Source: Aedes albopictus (lineage: Eukaryota; Arthropoda; Insecta; Diptera; Culicidae). From it: 64,000 bases of DNA. The DNA lies in the NCBI RefSeq assembly GCF_035046485.1, contig NC_085137.1, forward strand, positions 499,182,536 through 499,246,535, written 5' to 3'. The notes beneath the pieces were generated by a model. It saw only the letters and a program-made list of their open reading frames with translations. It did no database searches and was not told the DNA's origin. Made by a program: the position numbers and the translations under genes. This document shows positions 30,266 to 41,000 of the stretch, piece after piece (within the stretch, counting starts at the first letter, position 1; each line of letters starts with the position of its first letter).

Positions 30266-32473
30266 TCAATTTGTGTTTTGTGTACTGTGTAATGTTTTGT
30301 GTGTGTTAGGTAAAAATTTAAACAGCCACGTGTACCCATTGCCCTGATCCTTGTTAAGTAGTTTTTTATTGTTTTGTTTGTAAATTTCTAAACTTTCTGC
30401 AACATCAAGTTTCCATGGGTTTGTAATGTGTCGTAAGAGTTTAATATTTGAAGTATTCATAAAATGTCCTTCATTGAAAATATGTTCAGCAACTTTAGAT
30501 TTAAAATGATGAATGAGTCCCTTGTCTGTGTCTTTGTGTGCTTTTGATACTTCCGTTATGTGTTCTTTGAATCGTGTGTTGAGTGTGCGTTTTGTTTGTC
30601 CTATGTATATTTTGTCACAGTGATTACATGATACTTTGTAAACACCAGATTTTGTTAAGTTGTCCAACGGGTCTTTCGTAGATCCTAAGAGAGTTTGAAG
30701 TTGGTTAGCTTTGCTTGTGAAAACTAATTCAAAACCAAACTTTCTGAGAATTGGTCGGAGTTTTTTGGTGTCATTGTTGTAGTTCACAGTTATCCGTTTA
30801 AGTGTAGGTTCTGTCCGTGTCAGTGTAGTCAAAGAACGTCTGTATTGTTGTTGTGTCTTTTTGTTGATGATCTGTTGTATTGTTTGTTTTGTGTAACCGT
30901 TCAACTGTGCTGTTTCGAAAATGTAATTAAGTTCTTTCGTTTTTCCTGTTTCACTAAGTGGAAGTGTCTGCATTCGGTGTATCATGTGATTGAAGGATGC
31001 AATTTTGTGTTGATGTGAGTGATTTGATGAATTTGGAATAGTGCGTTGAGTGTGTGTCGGTTTTCTGTAAATTTCGAAGGAAAGTGTTGATTCTTGTTTT
31101 ACGATGAGTATGTCCAAAAATGGTAGTTGGTTATTCTGTTCAATTTCACAAGTGAATTCGATGTTTTTGTGTGCATTATTGATATTGTTCAAGATTTCAG
31201 GTAAAAGATGTTTCTTAACAATGCTAAACACGTCGTCAACGTATCTCCACCAGACTTCAGGAAGCTGTTTGTTGTTTTCTAAGCGTTTTTCCAAATTTGC
31301 CATAAAAATTTCACTTAAAAATGGGGAAAGTGGATTGCCCATGGGGGCACCATTAAGTTGTTTGTAGGTTTCATTTCTGAACGAAAAATAATTTTCTTCC
31401 ATACAAAGTTTGGTTAATTTGATGTATGTACGAACTTTCTTAATCCAATCTGAATTTGAATCTTCATATTGGTTCAGAAGCCAATCTTCTAGTAGGTTAA
31501 TGGCCTCTTTAACTGGAATGCTTGGAAATAGTGATTTAACGTCGAATGAAACTAAAATTTCATCGTCGTTAACGGATAAATTCTGTACTAGTTCTGTGAA
31601 TTGTTCGGAATTCTTGACAGATCTACTGTGAAATTTTTTAGGCATGTTTTGGAATTCTTGTACTAAATATTTGGCAATTTTGTGTGTAGGTGAACCAATG
31701 GCTGAAACAATCTCACGCATTTCATTTCCAGGTTTATGAACTTTGGGAAGTCCTTTTATTCTTGGCAATGAAGGGTTAGATTCTTTCAGGCTTTTAATGA
31801 CGCTTCCTAAAACTGGTGTAGACTCTTTGAGAGTTTTGTCAACACGTCTTACTAATCCTGGAAGAGGATCAGTACGTTGTTTTCGGTAAGGTCCATTTTG
31901 AATCTTGTTATTCATTATTTCATCATAGTCCTCTTTGTTCATGATTACTGTTTTGTTTCCTTTGTCAGCTTTCAGATAGAAAACTGGTTTCTGGTTAAGT
32001 TCTTTGATTATTCGTTGTTCTTTCAGGTGTTCTTTGTTCAATTTGTTTTGTTGTGTGTTTTGAATAGTGTTAGCTGTTTGTGTTCTGATTTCTTGAATCT
32101 GTGGTGTCTGTAAATTGTTCGTGTTGATAGCTGTTTCAATGTCGATTATGGTTTGTGTTGAATCTGGTTTAGAGTGTACTGCGTAGTTAAGACCTTTGTT
32201 CAGAAGGGTCAACTGTTCTTCCGTAAACTGTTCGGAAGAGCGATTGACCACTAACCCAGTTAGTTCTTGTGTTGTGTTTTGTGGTTGTGTAGAAGAACAT
32301 GTAAACTTCGGATTTTGCATCTTTAATGCTTTAAGTTTTTTATCTAGTAATTTCCTTTTTCTTTCTGATTCACAAAATTCTGCAACTTTTACTTTTGTTA
32401 GAAAATTAGGGAAAGATTCAGGATAATCTTTCGCTAACTTTAAATGGAGAGAATAACATTCCAAAGTTTTCAT
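30266..32473 (-). CDS. PLE RT/GIY-YIG protein, 5'-truncated copy
   Basis: 735 residues from the first in-frame ATG. It is identical in the regions compared to residues 76 onward of the plus-strand protein, so the N-terminal 75 residues are missing because the DNA copy is truncated at 32510. RT motifs (FDVKSLF, GAPMGNPLSP, YVDD) and the GVY...YIG endonuclease core are kept. A 2-base deletion in an A-run just after the WLFK segment shifts the last residues, giving a shorter and different tail. No promoter lies in the right direction, so expression is doubtful. Confidence 0.85.
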   Translation of the reverse strand: MKTLECYSLHLKLAKDYPESFPNFLTKVKVAEFCESERKRKLLDKKLKALKMQNPKFTCSSTQPQNTTQELTGLVVNRSSEQFTEEQLTLLNKGLNYAVHSKPDSTQTIIDIETAINTNNLQTPQIQEIRTQTANTIQNTQQNKLNKEHLKEQRIIKELNQKPVFYLKADKGNKTVIMNKEDYDEIMNNKIQNGPYRKQRTDPLPGLVRRVDKTLKESTPVLGSVIKSLKESNPSLPRIKGLPKVHKPGNEMREIVSAIGSPTHKIAKYLVQEFQNMPKKFHSRSVKNSEQFTELVQNLSVNDDEILVSFDVKSLFPSIPVKEAINLLEDWLLNQYEDSNSDWIKKVRTYIKLTKLCMEENYFSFRNETYKQLNGAPMGNPLSPFLSEIFMANLEKRLENNKQLPEVWWRYVDDVFSIVKKHLLPEILNNINNAHKNIEFTCEIEQNNQLPFLDILIVKQESTLSFEIYRKPTHTQRTIPNSSNHSHQHKIASFNHMIHRMQTLPLSETGKTKELNYIFETAQLNGYTKQTIQQIINKKTQQQYRRSLTTLTRTEPTLKRITVNYNNDTKKLRPILRKFGFELVFTSKANQLQTLLGSTKDPLDNLTKSGVYKVSCNHCDKIYIGQTKRTLNTRFKEHITEVSKAHKDTDKGLIHHFKSKVAEHIFNEGHFMNTSNIKLLRHITNPWKLDVAESLEIYKQNNKKLLNKDQGNGYTWLFKFLPNTHKTLHSTQNTN

Positions 32474-32509
32474 GTTGATCTTGCTGTGTAGTTTTTTGAT
32501 GCTTTCTTT

Positions 32510-32705
32510 GGCCTATCTGTCCGAAGATAAGCACAGTAGTAGAATTAAAAGGAATTTGCTCGTCCTTTCTAGTTTTTCTTTAAAAGAGTTATTCATTTTT
32601 CATTTTCTTTTGCAAAAGTAAAGTATTAGTGAAGTGTTTTTAAATTAAACTAGAGTCTGAAGTAACAAGTTCTACTAAAAGCTCTAAAGTAATAGTAAAG
32701 TGAAG
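32510..32705 (+). repeat. Internal PLE flanking repeat (leader of full-length copy)
   Basis: Same sequence as 35427-35578, plus a further 40 bp that is also present, inverted, at the far left end (29789-29827). It begins GGCCTATC, inside helix III of the hammerhead, about 8 bases before the predicted cleavage site. The full-length copy therefore lacks a complete 5' ribozyme. Confidence 0.85.
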
Positions 32706-35207
32706 ATGGCAACCAAGCCAAAGTCAGAGCCGAATAAGTTCATCGAGTTGAAGAAGACCATCGCAGGATTACACAAGGATATCGCGTTTCTCAAGAAGTG
32801 TATAGAGTACAGGCTTACTCCCGTAAGTCACAAGGTAAAAGTTAAAACAGCCACAAACCCCAACATAGTAAAGACACTTGAACAAACACTCATCAAAGAA
32901 AGCATCAAAAAACTACACAGCAAGATCAACATGAAAACTTTGGAATGTTATTCTCTCCATTTAAAGTTAGCGAAAGATTATCCTGAATCTTTCCCTAATT
33001 TTCTAACAAAAGTAAAAGTTGCAGAATTTTGTGAATCAGAAAGAAAAAGGAAATTACTAGATAAAAAACTTAAAGCATTAAAGATGCAAAATCCGAAGTT
33101 TACATGTTCTTCTACACAACCACAAAACACAACACAAGAACTAACTGGGTTAGTGGTCAATCGCTCTTCCGAACAGTTTACGGAAGAACAGTTGACCCTT
33201 CTGAACAAAGGTCTTAACTACGCAGTACACTCTAAACCAGATTCAACACAAACCATAATCGACATTGAAACAGCTATCAACACGAACAATTTACAGACAC
33301 CACAGATTCAAGAAATCAGAACACAAACAGCTAACACTATTCAAAACACACAACAAAACAAATTGAACAAAGAACACCTGAAAGAACAACGAATAATCAA
33401 AGAACTTAACCAGAAACCAGTTTTCTATCTGAAAGCTGACAAAGGAAACAAAACAGTAATCATGAACAAAGAGGACTATGATGAAATAATGAATAACAAG
33501 ATTCAAAATGGACCTTACCGAAAACAACGTACTGATCCTCTTCCAGGATTAGTAAGACGTGTTGACAAAACTCTCAAAGAGTCTACACCAGTTTTAGGAA
33601 GCGTCATTAAAAGCCTGAAAGAATCTAACCCTTCATTGCCAAGAATAAAAGGACTTCCCAAAGTTCATAAACCTGGAAATGAAATGCGTGAGATTGTTTC
33701 AGCCATTGGTTCACCTACACACAAAATTGCCAAATATTTAGTACAAGAATTCCAAAACATGCCTAAAAAATTTCACAGTAGATCTGTCAAGAATTCCGAA
33801 CAATTCACAGAACTAGTACAGAATTTATCCGTTAACGACGATGAAATTTTAGTTTCATTCGACGTTAAATCACTATTTCCAAGCATTCCAGTTAAAGAGG
33901 CCATTAACCTACTAGAAGATTGGCTTCTGAACCAATATGAAGATTCAAATTCAGATTGGATTAAGAAAGTTCGTACATACATCAAATTAACCAAACTTTG
34001 TATGGAAGAAAATTATTTTTCGTTCAGAAATGAAACCTACAAACAACTTAATGGTGCCCCCATGGGCAATCCACTTTCCCCATTTTTAAGTGAAATTTTT
34101 ATGGCAAATTTGGAAAAACGCTTAGAAAACAACAAACAGCTTCCTGAAGTCTGGTGGAGATACGTTGACGACGTGTTTAGCATTGTTAAGAAACATCTTT
34201 TACCTGAAATCTTGAACAATATCAATAATGCACACAAAAACATCGAATTCACTTGTGAAATTGAACAGAATAACCAACTACCATTTTTGGACATACTCAT
34301 CGTAAAACAAGAATCAACACTTTCCTTCGAAATTTACAGAAAACCGACACACACTCAACGCACTATTCCAAATTCATCAAATCACTCACATCAACACAAA
34401 ATTGCATCCTTCAATCACATGATACACCGAATGCAGACACTTCCACTTAGTGAAACAGGAAAAACGAAAGAACTTAATTACATTTTCGAAACAGCACAGT
34501 TGAACGGTTACACAAAACAAACAATACAACAGATCATCAACAAAAAGACACAACAACAATACAGACGTTCTTTGACTACACTGACACGGACAGAACCTAC
34601 ACTTAAACGGATAACTGTGAACTACAACAATGACACCAAAAAACTCCGACCAATTCTCAGAAAGTTTGGTTTTGAATTAGTTTTCACAAGCAAAGCTAAC
34701 CAACTTCAAACTCTCTTAGGATCTACGAAAGACCCGTTGGACAACTTAACAAAATCTGGTGTTTACAAAGTATCATGTAATCACTGTGACAAAATATACA
34801 TAGGACAAACAAAACGCACACTCAACACACGATTCAAAGAACACATAACGGAAGTATCAAAAGCACACAAAGACACAGACAAGGGACTCATTCATCATTT
34901 TAAATCTAAAGTTGCTGAACATATTTTCAATGAAGGACATTTTATGAATACTTCAAATATTAAACTCTTACGACACATTACAAACCCATGGAAACTTGAT
35001 GTTGCAGAAAGTTTAGAAATTTACAAACAAAACAATAAAAAACTACTTAACAAGGATCAGGGCAATGGGTACACGTGGCTGTTTAAAAATTTTTACCTAA
35101 CACACACAAAACATTACACAGTACACAAAACACAAATTGACTACCTACCAAATCGGCAGGAAAAAATAACACAACAAACACCAATTGACTACCTACCAAA
35201 TCGGTAG
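32706..35207 (+). CDS. Penelope-like reverse transcriptase / GIY-YIG endonuclease
   Basis: 833 residues from the ATG at 32706 (an upstream in-frame GTG is not needed). The Lys-rich N-terminus is followed by an RT domain related to telomerase RT: motif A FDVKSLF with D386, motif B GAPMGNPLSP near 447-456, motif C YVDD at 486-489. The C-terminal GIY-YIG nuclease has GVY at 685-687, a CNHC zinc-type pair, YIG at 698-700, and downstream R and E residues in 'TRFKEH' and 'VAEHIFNEGH'. This is the standard PLE domain order and length. The protein nicks target DNA and reverse-transcribes the element RNA in place. The C-terminal tail runs through two 48-bp direct repeats, each giving DYLPNR. Confidence 0.95.
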   Translation: MATKPKSEPNKFIELKKTIAGLHKDIAFLKKCIEYRLTPVSHKVKVKTATNPNIVKTLEQTLIKESIKKLHSKINMKTLECYSLHLKLAKDYPESFPNFLTKVKVAEFCESERKRKLLDKKLKALKMQNPKFTCSSTQPQNTTQELTGLVVNRSSEQFTEEQLTLLNKGLNYAVHSKPDSTQTIIDIETAINTNNLQTPQIQEIRTQTANTIQNTQQNKLNKEHLKEQRIIKELNQKPVFYLKADKGNKTVIMNKEDYDEIMNNKIQNGPYRKQRTDPLPGLVRRVDKTLKESTPVLGSVIKSLKESNPSLPRIKGLPKVHKPGNEMREIVSAIGSPTHKIAKYLVQEFQNMPKKFHSRSVKNSEQFTELVQNLSVNDDEILVSFDVKSLFPSIPVKEAINLLEDWLLNQYEDSNSDWIKKVRTYIKLTKLCMEENYFSFRNETYKQLNGAPMGNPLSPFLSEIFMANLEKRLENNKQLPEVWWRYVDDVFSIVKKHLLPEILNNINNAHKNIEFTCEIEQNNQLPFLDILIVKQESTLSFEIYRKPTHTQRTIPNSSNHSHQHKIASFNHMIHRMQTLPLSETGKTKELNYIFETAQLNGYTKQTIQQIINKKTQQQYRRSLTTLTRTEPTLKRITVNYNNDTKKLRPILRKFGFELVFTSKANQLQTLLGSTKDPLDNLTKSGVYKVSCNHCDKIYIGQTKRTLNTRFKEHITEVSKAHKDTDKGLIHHFKSKVAEHIFNEGHFMNTSNIKLLRHITNPWKLDVAESLEIYKQNNKKLLNKDQGNGYTWLFKNFYLTHTKHYTVHKTQIDYLPNRQEKITQQTPIDYLPNR

Positions 35208-35345
35208 GAATTTTCCTAGCTTTAGGTATCTTATTGACACCCTGTTTTCTAACAGGCAGATACACCCCCTTTTTTACAAATATGTACCTACAATTTTGTA
35301 CCTACATTTTTATACCTACACTTTTACCTACACATACACTCCTAG

Positions 35346-35382
35346 TATAAATACCACAACGAATGCGAGGTTTTCTTCAGTC
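35346..35382 (+). promoter_or_regulatory. TATA/Inr promoter in right PLE flank
   Basis: TATAAATA at 35346-35353 and the arthropod initiator TCAGTC at 35377-35382 are spaced about 33 bases (TATA start to Inr A). The predicted start lies about 12-16 bases upstream of the ribozyme. The promoter points rightward, away from the reading frame. Confidence 0.6.
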
Positions 35383-35390
35383 GAGCACTT

Positions 35391-35437
35391 GACACTGAAG
35401 AAGTCTGTAAGTCACAGACGAAATAGGCCTATCTGTC
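35391..35437 (+). ncRNA. Hammerhead ribozyme in right PLE flank
   Basis: Helix I GACA (35391-35394) pairs with TGTC (35434-35437). Core CTGAAGA is at 35395-35401 with one extra A at 35402. Helix II GTCTGT/ACAGAC has loop AAGTC. GAAA is at 35420-35423. Helix III is the palindrome ATAGGCCTAT (35423-35432), with predicted cleavage after C35433. Minimal hammerheads in the terminal repeats of PLEs are established; the self-pairing helix III suggests action as a dimer. Confidence 0.85.
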
Positions 35438-35589
35438 CGAAGATAAGCACAGTAGTAGAATTAAAAGGAATTTGCTCGTCCTTTCTAGTTTTTCTTTAAA
35501 AGAGTTATTCATTTTTCATTTTCTTTTGCAAAAGTAAAGTATTAGTGAAGTGTTTTTAAATTAAACTAGAGTCTGAAGCAAACTTTCTT

Positions 35590-36766
35590 ATTTGCAAATA
35601 GTTTCTCATTTACAACGGGTTTTCAAATGCTCAACAAGTGTTTCTTGGGTGACTTTCATAAGAAACTGAAACGGCAAAAGCCACAAAACCGATTTTTCTT
35701 GAACCACCCTAAGCTGATACACAAAAATATCATAGATCGGTCAATTTTCAAGCAACATAAAAACTGTCTTCAGCAATTTTGCTCAAAATTGATAGATCTA
35801 TAACTTTGACGAATAATGTATATAGATATTCTAGCAAATAAAAAAGTTTGATTTTCAATTTCTTCGAAAATAGAGCCCACCCTAGTTTTCATGTATATTG
35901 GAAAGAGGTCCTTATTTTTAGAAACAATTTTGTAGAAGTCGATAATTGTCTAAAAATCCATTTGAGTGCGCTGAATGCATCTTTTCTCGTAAATCCAGAT
36001 CGTGGACCACTGTGCATTTTTAAGCATTTTATGAGCGCATGCCCTAAGCTGCCGCAGCCAATAGTCAGCGAGCGAGTTCTATGTGTGACCCGCTACTGAT
36101 CGCTCCACCGTGTAATCAGCAGTCTGCCCCGGCTGGAGCTAGTAGATACGGCGGGGCAATCAGCGAGATCCAAATTGCACCACATTGCTGCTTCTGCATG
36201 GGTTGGATTTGGTTACTCACTTTCCGCGCGTGAGAGAGTAACTCACGTCGCTCCGTTCCGTAGGTATGATTGTTTTGCGCGCGTGATCTGCTGCAGCAAC
36301 TCTACACCACGTTGCGTTGGGATATCGCGATAGAGAGGGCGAAATTTTGCGGATGCGCCTCCGTTTGCGGAGGAGATGTATGCTGGGGAGAACTTCCTAT
36401 CTCTTACGAGAGAATCATTGATTGCTGCTGCTGGGGAACCGGACCCACCGGGATACAATAGCGGGTGAGTCATCGGAGGGAGGAAAACTGGGCGGTTTGT
36501 TGATGTTTGTTTGTTCGAGGGGTCACCGAAAAGTATCTATTTGTCGGCGTAACATCCTAACTGAAACAGAACTTACCACTCAACTTATAGCGTTCGCTGA
36601 GAGTTATTGTACTACATAGCTGAACGTTTCCTTTGCCATTAATGATGTTTTACATCAGCAGGCACGACAACACTCTGTTTAGATAATCCGAAAAAATCTG
36701 ATGCTATTGCTATAAGTTTCAAAACGAAGATTTCTCCAGCACGAAAGTTAGACGATTGTTTTTGTT
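35590..36766. other. Unassigned sequence with GC-richer block
   Basis: 36040-36480 is GC-richer, with a GTTACTC/GAGTAAC hairpin around 36212-36242 and a GGGTGAGT stretch at about 36463 that resembles a splice donor. No protein family is recognisable on either strand, so no gene is called. Confidence 0.4.
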
Positions 36767-37153
36767 GTTACTGTTACTGTTACTGTTACTGTTACTGTTA
36801 CTGTTACTGTTACTGTTACTGTTACTGTTACTGTTACTGTTACTGTTACTGTTACTGTTACTGTTACTGTTACTGTTACTGTTACTGTTACTGTTACTGT
36901 TACTGTTACTGTTACTGTTACTGTTACTGTTACTGTTACTGTTACTGTTACTGTTACTGTTACTGTTACTGTTACTGTTACTGTTACTGTTACTGTTACT
37001 GTTACTGTTACTGTTACTGTTACTGTTACTGTTACTGTTACTGTTACTGTTACTGTTACTGTTACTGTTACTGTTACTGTTACTGTTACTGTTACTGTTA
37101 CTGTTACTGTTACTGTTACTGTTACTGTTACTGTTACTGTTACTGTTACTGTT
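36767..37153 (+). repeat. Perfect GTTACT hexanucleotide array
   Basis: About 387 bp, or 64.5 uninterrupted copies of GTTACT with no substitution seen. It creates poly-Leu-type and poly-Asn-Ser frames that are not genes. Not the insect telomere repeat TTAGG. Confidence 0.98.
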
Positions 37154-37682
37154 TGGAATTGTAATCACATTCACAAAGTAAAGAATTCTTCAGAAATTTG
37201 GAAAGAATTTCCCAGATTTTTTTCTAAATCAATTGACTTATCCCCCGTCACATGGTGACCTTAACCTCTGTTACGCCTACACGTTATACACTGAATTGTA
37301 TTTTGCCGCATCCATTGAATCATTCATTCAGTATTGTGTTTGGCTGGGAGTGTGTGACTCTCATCATTTTGCTTTTCCCCCAGTCCAGCTCAGTCCTGAG
37401 GTACTCTTCTCTCAACTGCATCCCACTTGAAAACTTCTCTCCCACAACGGAAGCATCCTTTTTTATAAGTTTATAGCTCGTCCGCAATCACTTCTTCACA
37501 GTTTCCGCTGCCGCCACGCATCCGAGTGGACTCCAAAACATGGCAACCCTCGTCGTTACTCACCTACCTCAGACCTCGGAGTTTCCACTCCTGGAAGCTT
37601 TCACTCGTAGCAGACTGACAGGTTTCTCAAACACAACTTAGAAACAGTACCAAAAACAAAACAAAAATAAACCAAACATATT
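37154..37682. other. Unassigned mixed-composition sequence
   Basis: C/T-rich stretches at 37380-37480 and 37500-37610; no recognised gene or element. Confidence 0.4.
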
Positions 37683-37903
37683 ACTTGTTTTTCGGTTTTT
37701 TTTACGCGGAGGATACGTACCGCGTAAAAAAAAAACTCAGTTCAAAATTTAAAAAAAAAAAACTCAGTTCAAAATTTAAAAAACCGCGTAAAAAAAGTCT
37801 CACTATTTCTCGACGAATCATCCAAAAATAAGACGATGAACTTTTTTCTGTAGGGAGTTTTACGCAGCCGCGTAAATGAAATCCGCGTAAAAAAATCTGA
37901 TTG
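37683..37903. mobile_element. Degraded pogo-like MITE with ACGCGG arms
   Basis: Relative of 24375-24466: arms TTTTTTTTACGCGG and CCGCGTAAAAAAA, right end TCTGATTG followed by TA. The segment AAACTCAGTTCAAAATTTAA is duplicated in tandem. The left end is decayed. Confidence 0.6.
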
Positions 37904-38087
37904 TATCACAAAACTATGTTATCCAAGAGTAACCGTTTTCATTTCAAGCTCACTGCTCCCATGTTCACCCTACAAAAAAAAAACAATAATTCATGTTTTC
38001 TATGTTTCGTTTCTAAGTTTTTGCATTTGACGATAGAAATGAACAAATATGATAACTTGCTAATTTTAACGTTATGTTAACGTAATG

Positions 38088-41000
38088 GACACATTCTACG
38101 GGCCCCGTATCATCAATACCGATTTTTCAAAGTTGAGTTATGGCATATTTAACATTTTTATCACATTCTACATTACTTTTGTCATCCAAAAATGTATTCG
38201 ATATGATATTAGTGTGACAATAAATATAAATTGAATGTCGATTAAGATTAACATTAAAATCGTGATTTTAAGTCTTTTAGGCACACTTTTCATCCAAACT
38301 ATCGTATTTTAAACACCAACACACTGATTTTTCAAAAGTCTTCCATCATTTGTAGATAAATGTATGTAGATTTTTTAGCATAAAAAGATTTTTAATCGGA
38401 AGACTTTACAACTCTGAAATATAGCTGATCATAGTATGGGTTTTTATTGCGTTGTAACGTCACGAAAAATCAACATTTTTAAATTTTATTCAACTACGGA
38501 AAACGTTACAAATAAGAAATTTTGTATGCTCTTTGTACTCGAAAAGATCTTTCAAATGAGACTAAAAAAAAGAAAATCGGTTCACGGAAGCCTGAGTTTC
38601 ACCTGGTTGAAGTTTGCGTTGTAACGTCACGAAAAAAAGTTCTGTGGAAAAGACCAAATCTTTCTGGCTTGGACGGCTTCTGAATTGGACAAACGTAGTT
38701 CTATATTCAAAACAGTTTCGTTCTCGTTGTGTATGAGCTCTTTTTCGAGATATCGTTTATAAATTGCATACCATTGCCGGTTAATAAACTACGTAGACTT
38801 TTGAAAAACGGAGGAGATGGCGTTTGGCCAAAATCTACGATGTAATTGTGCTGCGATATAGTAAATTTTTTTTAGTCGTAATATAATACCACTCAAACCG
38901 AAAATTTCTGTGATATGAGTGGCCAAAAGACGAAGCACTGACGAAATGACAAAGTTATTAAGTTGGTCAAAGACTTACAGTTGATGAATAGTTTGATTTA
39001 AAGTTCCACCAACAGACGGCGCTAGAGAACTTACAAATTTTAAATGTCATACATCTCAGGATCCCTTTTACATAGAAATACGATTTCTTCGGCAAAGCTG
39101 TTTGGTAAGTAATGAACTTGCAGTTGATTTACCAATAGATGCGAGATTTTGCCACTAGAAGACGTTAGTTTCCATTTTGCAAAAGCAGGCAAGGGATTAG
39201 AATTTCTTGAAAAGTATTCTACAAGCTGGAACTTTTTTCACTTTGGACATATTATATTCAAATCAAATTGTAATCAAAGATCAATATATAATTCTTAACT
39301 TTCAAAATTTTATTTGATTTGATTCACTTATTCCTTAGAAATAAGAGTTAATAGAACACAGTCAAAAATATGAATCTGCTTAAAGCGCTCCATCTTTGTG
39401 TAGAGCCAACCAATCAAGTCCAAAATTGTAGAAATTACAGATAACAAGATGAGGAACTATGAAGCAACCATCTTTCCAATTAATCACGATCCTGAGATAA
39501 GTAAAACTAAAATTGTGTATGCCCTCTAGCGCCTCCTAGTGGAAGGATTTGAAATCATACGGCCCATCAATTGAAAGTTCTTGACCAGCCAAACAATTTT
39601 GTCGAGGACACCAACTGTCTAAATTTTAGGATCTTGAAATATATGGGATTGATATTACATACGTTAGTGTTATAGTGTTATTTTTGATATAACAAGAATC
39701 ACCGACAAATAGACGTAACACCTACGAAATTGAAACTCATATGTATCTCGGGATAATTATTTAGACTTTAGACTTTTAGAATGTTGATGTCTTTGGAAAA
39801 GTTGTTTATCTTGTCAAGAATTTTCAGTTGAAGACGTTTGATTCAAGTTTCTAACTGACTAGTGGTAGTTGAAATTTTGAAAAATAATGTACTTTATATT
39901 TATTCAAAAAATATTCAACATGTTGTAACTTCTTATAAAGTGCCCAAAGATTTTGCCAAAAAATAGTTTCTCAACTAATCAAAATTTGTTGAAAACTTTT
40001 TGAGAAATTCTTAACTATTGTAAACTTTTAATAAGCGTCACCCAGTGTGCCTGAGTCTCACACCCAATAGTAAATCAGCTGTAAGTTTTTGACTTATCAA
40101 ACAATTTTGCCAAAGACACTAATTCTCTAAGTAATTATGACTCTGAAACATATAGGATGGATTTTTTTTGTCAGAATTAGGTCTATTTGTCTCTGGAATC
40201 ACAGAAATTGATGCCTTTAAGTGGTATGCAAATCCTATGTATGTCTTTGGTTCAATAACTGCTCGCACAGCGTTTTCAATTGAATCAATGACATTGCATA
40301 AATTATTGAAAAAATGTTTAATTCGACGGCGTGATTAGTTTTATGCTGCAAAATCTAAATATCTGGCGGTGCGAAGTATTGAATATCAACGGTTTAGTCT
40401 TTGGGACAATATTAGATGAATATGGGTGGTACTAGGCCGAAGATGGGTACCATTAACCTTCATTAAGGAGTTTTCATACTGCTGATAGCAATAACTTGGC
40501 CCTCCGAGCCATTTATCACAAAACGGATTTTCAATAGAATAAAGTTCCCCTTGAAGCAGTGAAGATGATGCAATGATATATTCACAAATTCGGGCAAATT
40601 TGGCTGATTATTCTGATTCTAACATGATGTGCATTTTCGTGACGTTACAACGCGAGCAGAACCCTGTTTGAAACTGAACGGGCGTTGTAACGTCACGAAA
40701 TGTAAAAGTCGATTATTCAAAAACAAATCCGAAATTTATTGCTGTGTGCGTTCAAGATGCAAACGGTGCCCAAATGCGCTTCAAATGCGGTAACACATGT
40801 TACCAAAGGCAACGTAGCAACCATAGCCAATATCACCGCCAACCTAGGATTCGAAAGCTCCCACTGACATCGGGTTACTTGTTAGAAAATCTTACCGCAT
40901 TTGGTGCTCCCGCATTTGATATTTGCATTTTGAATGCACACAGCAATAAATGTTTTATTCCATTGAATTGAAGAACAAACCAATAAATTTCAATGGTGGA

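Larger units (their letters stand above)
29789..35578. mobile_element. Penelope-like element composite, head-to-head copies
   Basis: A 5'-truncated minus-strand copy (29789-32510) abuts a full-length plus-strand copy (about 32510-35578). The arms 29828-32510 and 32894-35578 are reverse complements. Counted lengths of 2683 and 2685 differ only by one 2-base gap that I located (AAA versus AAAAA near 30316 and 35086). The spacer between them is about 383 bp. An 11-bp duplication CAAACTTTCTT at 29775-29785 and 35579-35589 brackets the composite, with three extra T on the left. Truncated inverted copies joined to full ones are a known PLE habit. Confidence 0.93.

Noticed and set aside
31104..34300. 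Paired short frames on the non-coding strands of the PLE copies
   Set aside because: Antisense shadows of the RT frame, duplicated because the arms are identical.
36461..36475. Splice donor GGGTGAGT suggesting a host exon
   Set aside because: No adjacent recognisable coding frame, acceptor or conserved domain.
36767..37153. Hexamer array as a telomeric repeat
   Set aside because: The unit GTTACT is not the insect TTAGG repeat, and the array is short and internal.
36756..37181. Long frames of poly-Leu (plus) and Asn-Ser repeats (minus)
   Set aside because: Both come from the perfect hexanucleotide array, which is open in more than one frame on each strand.
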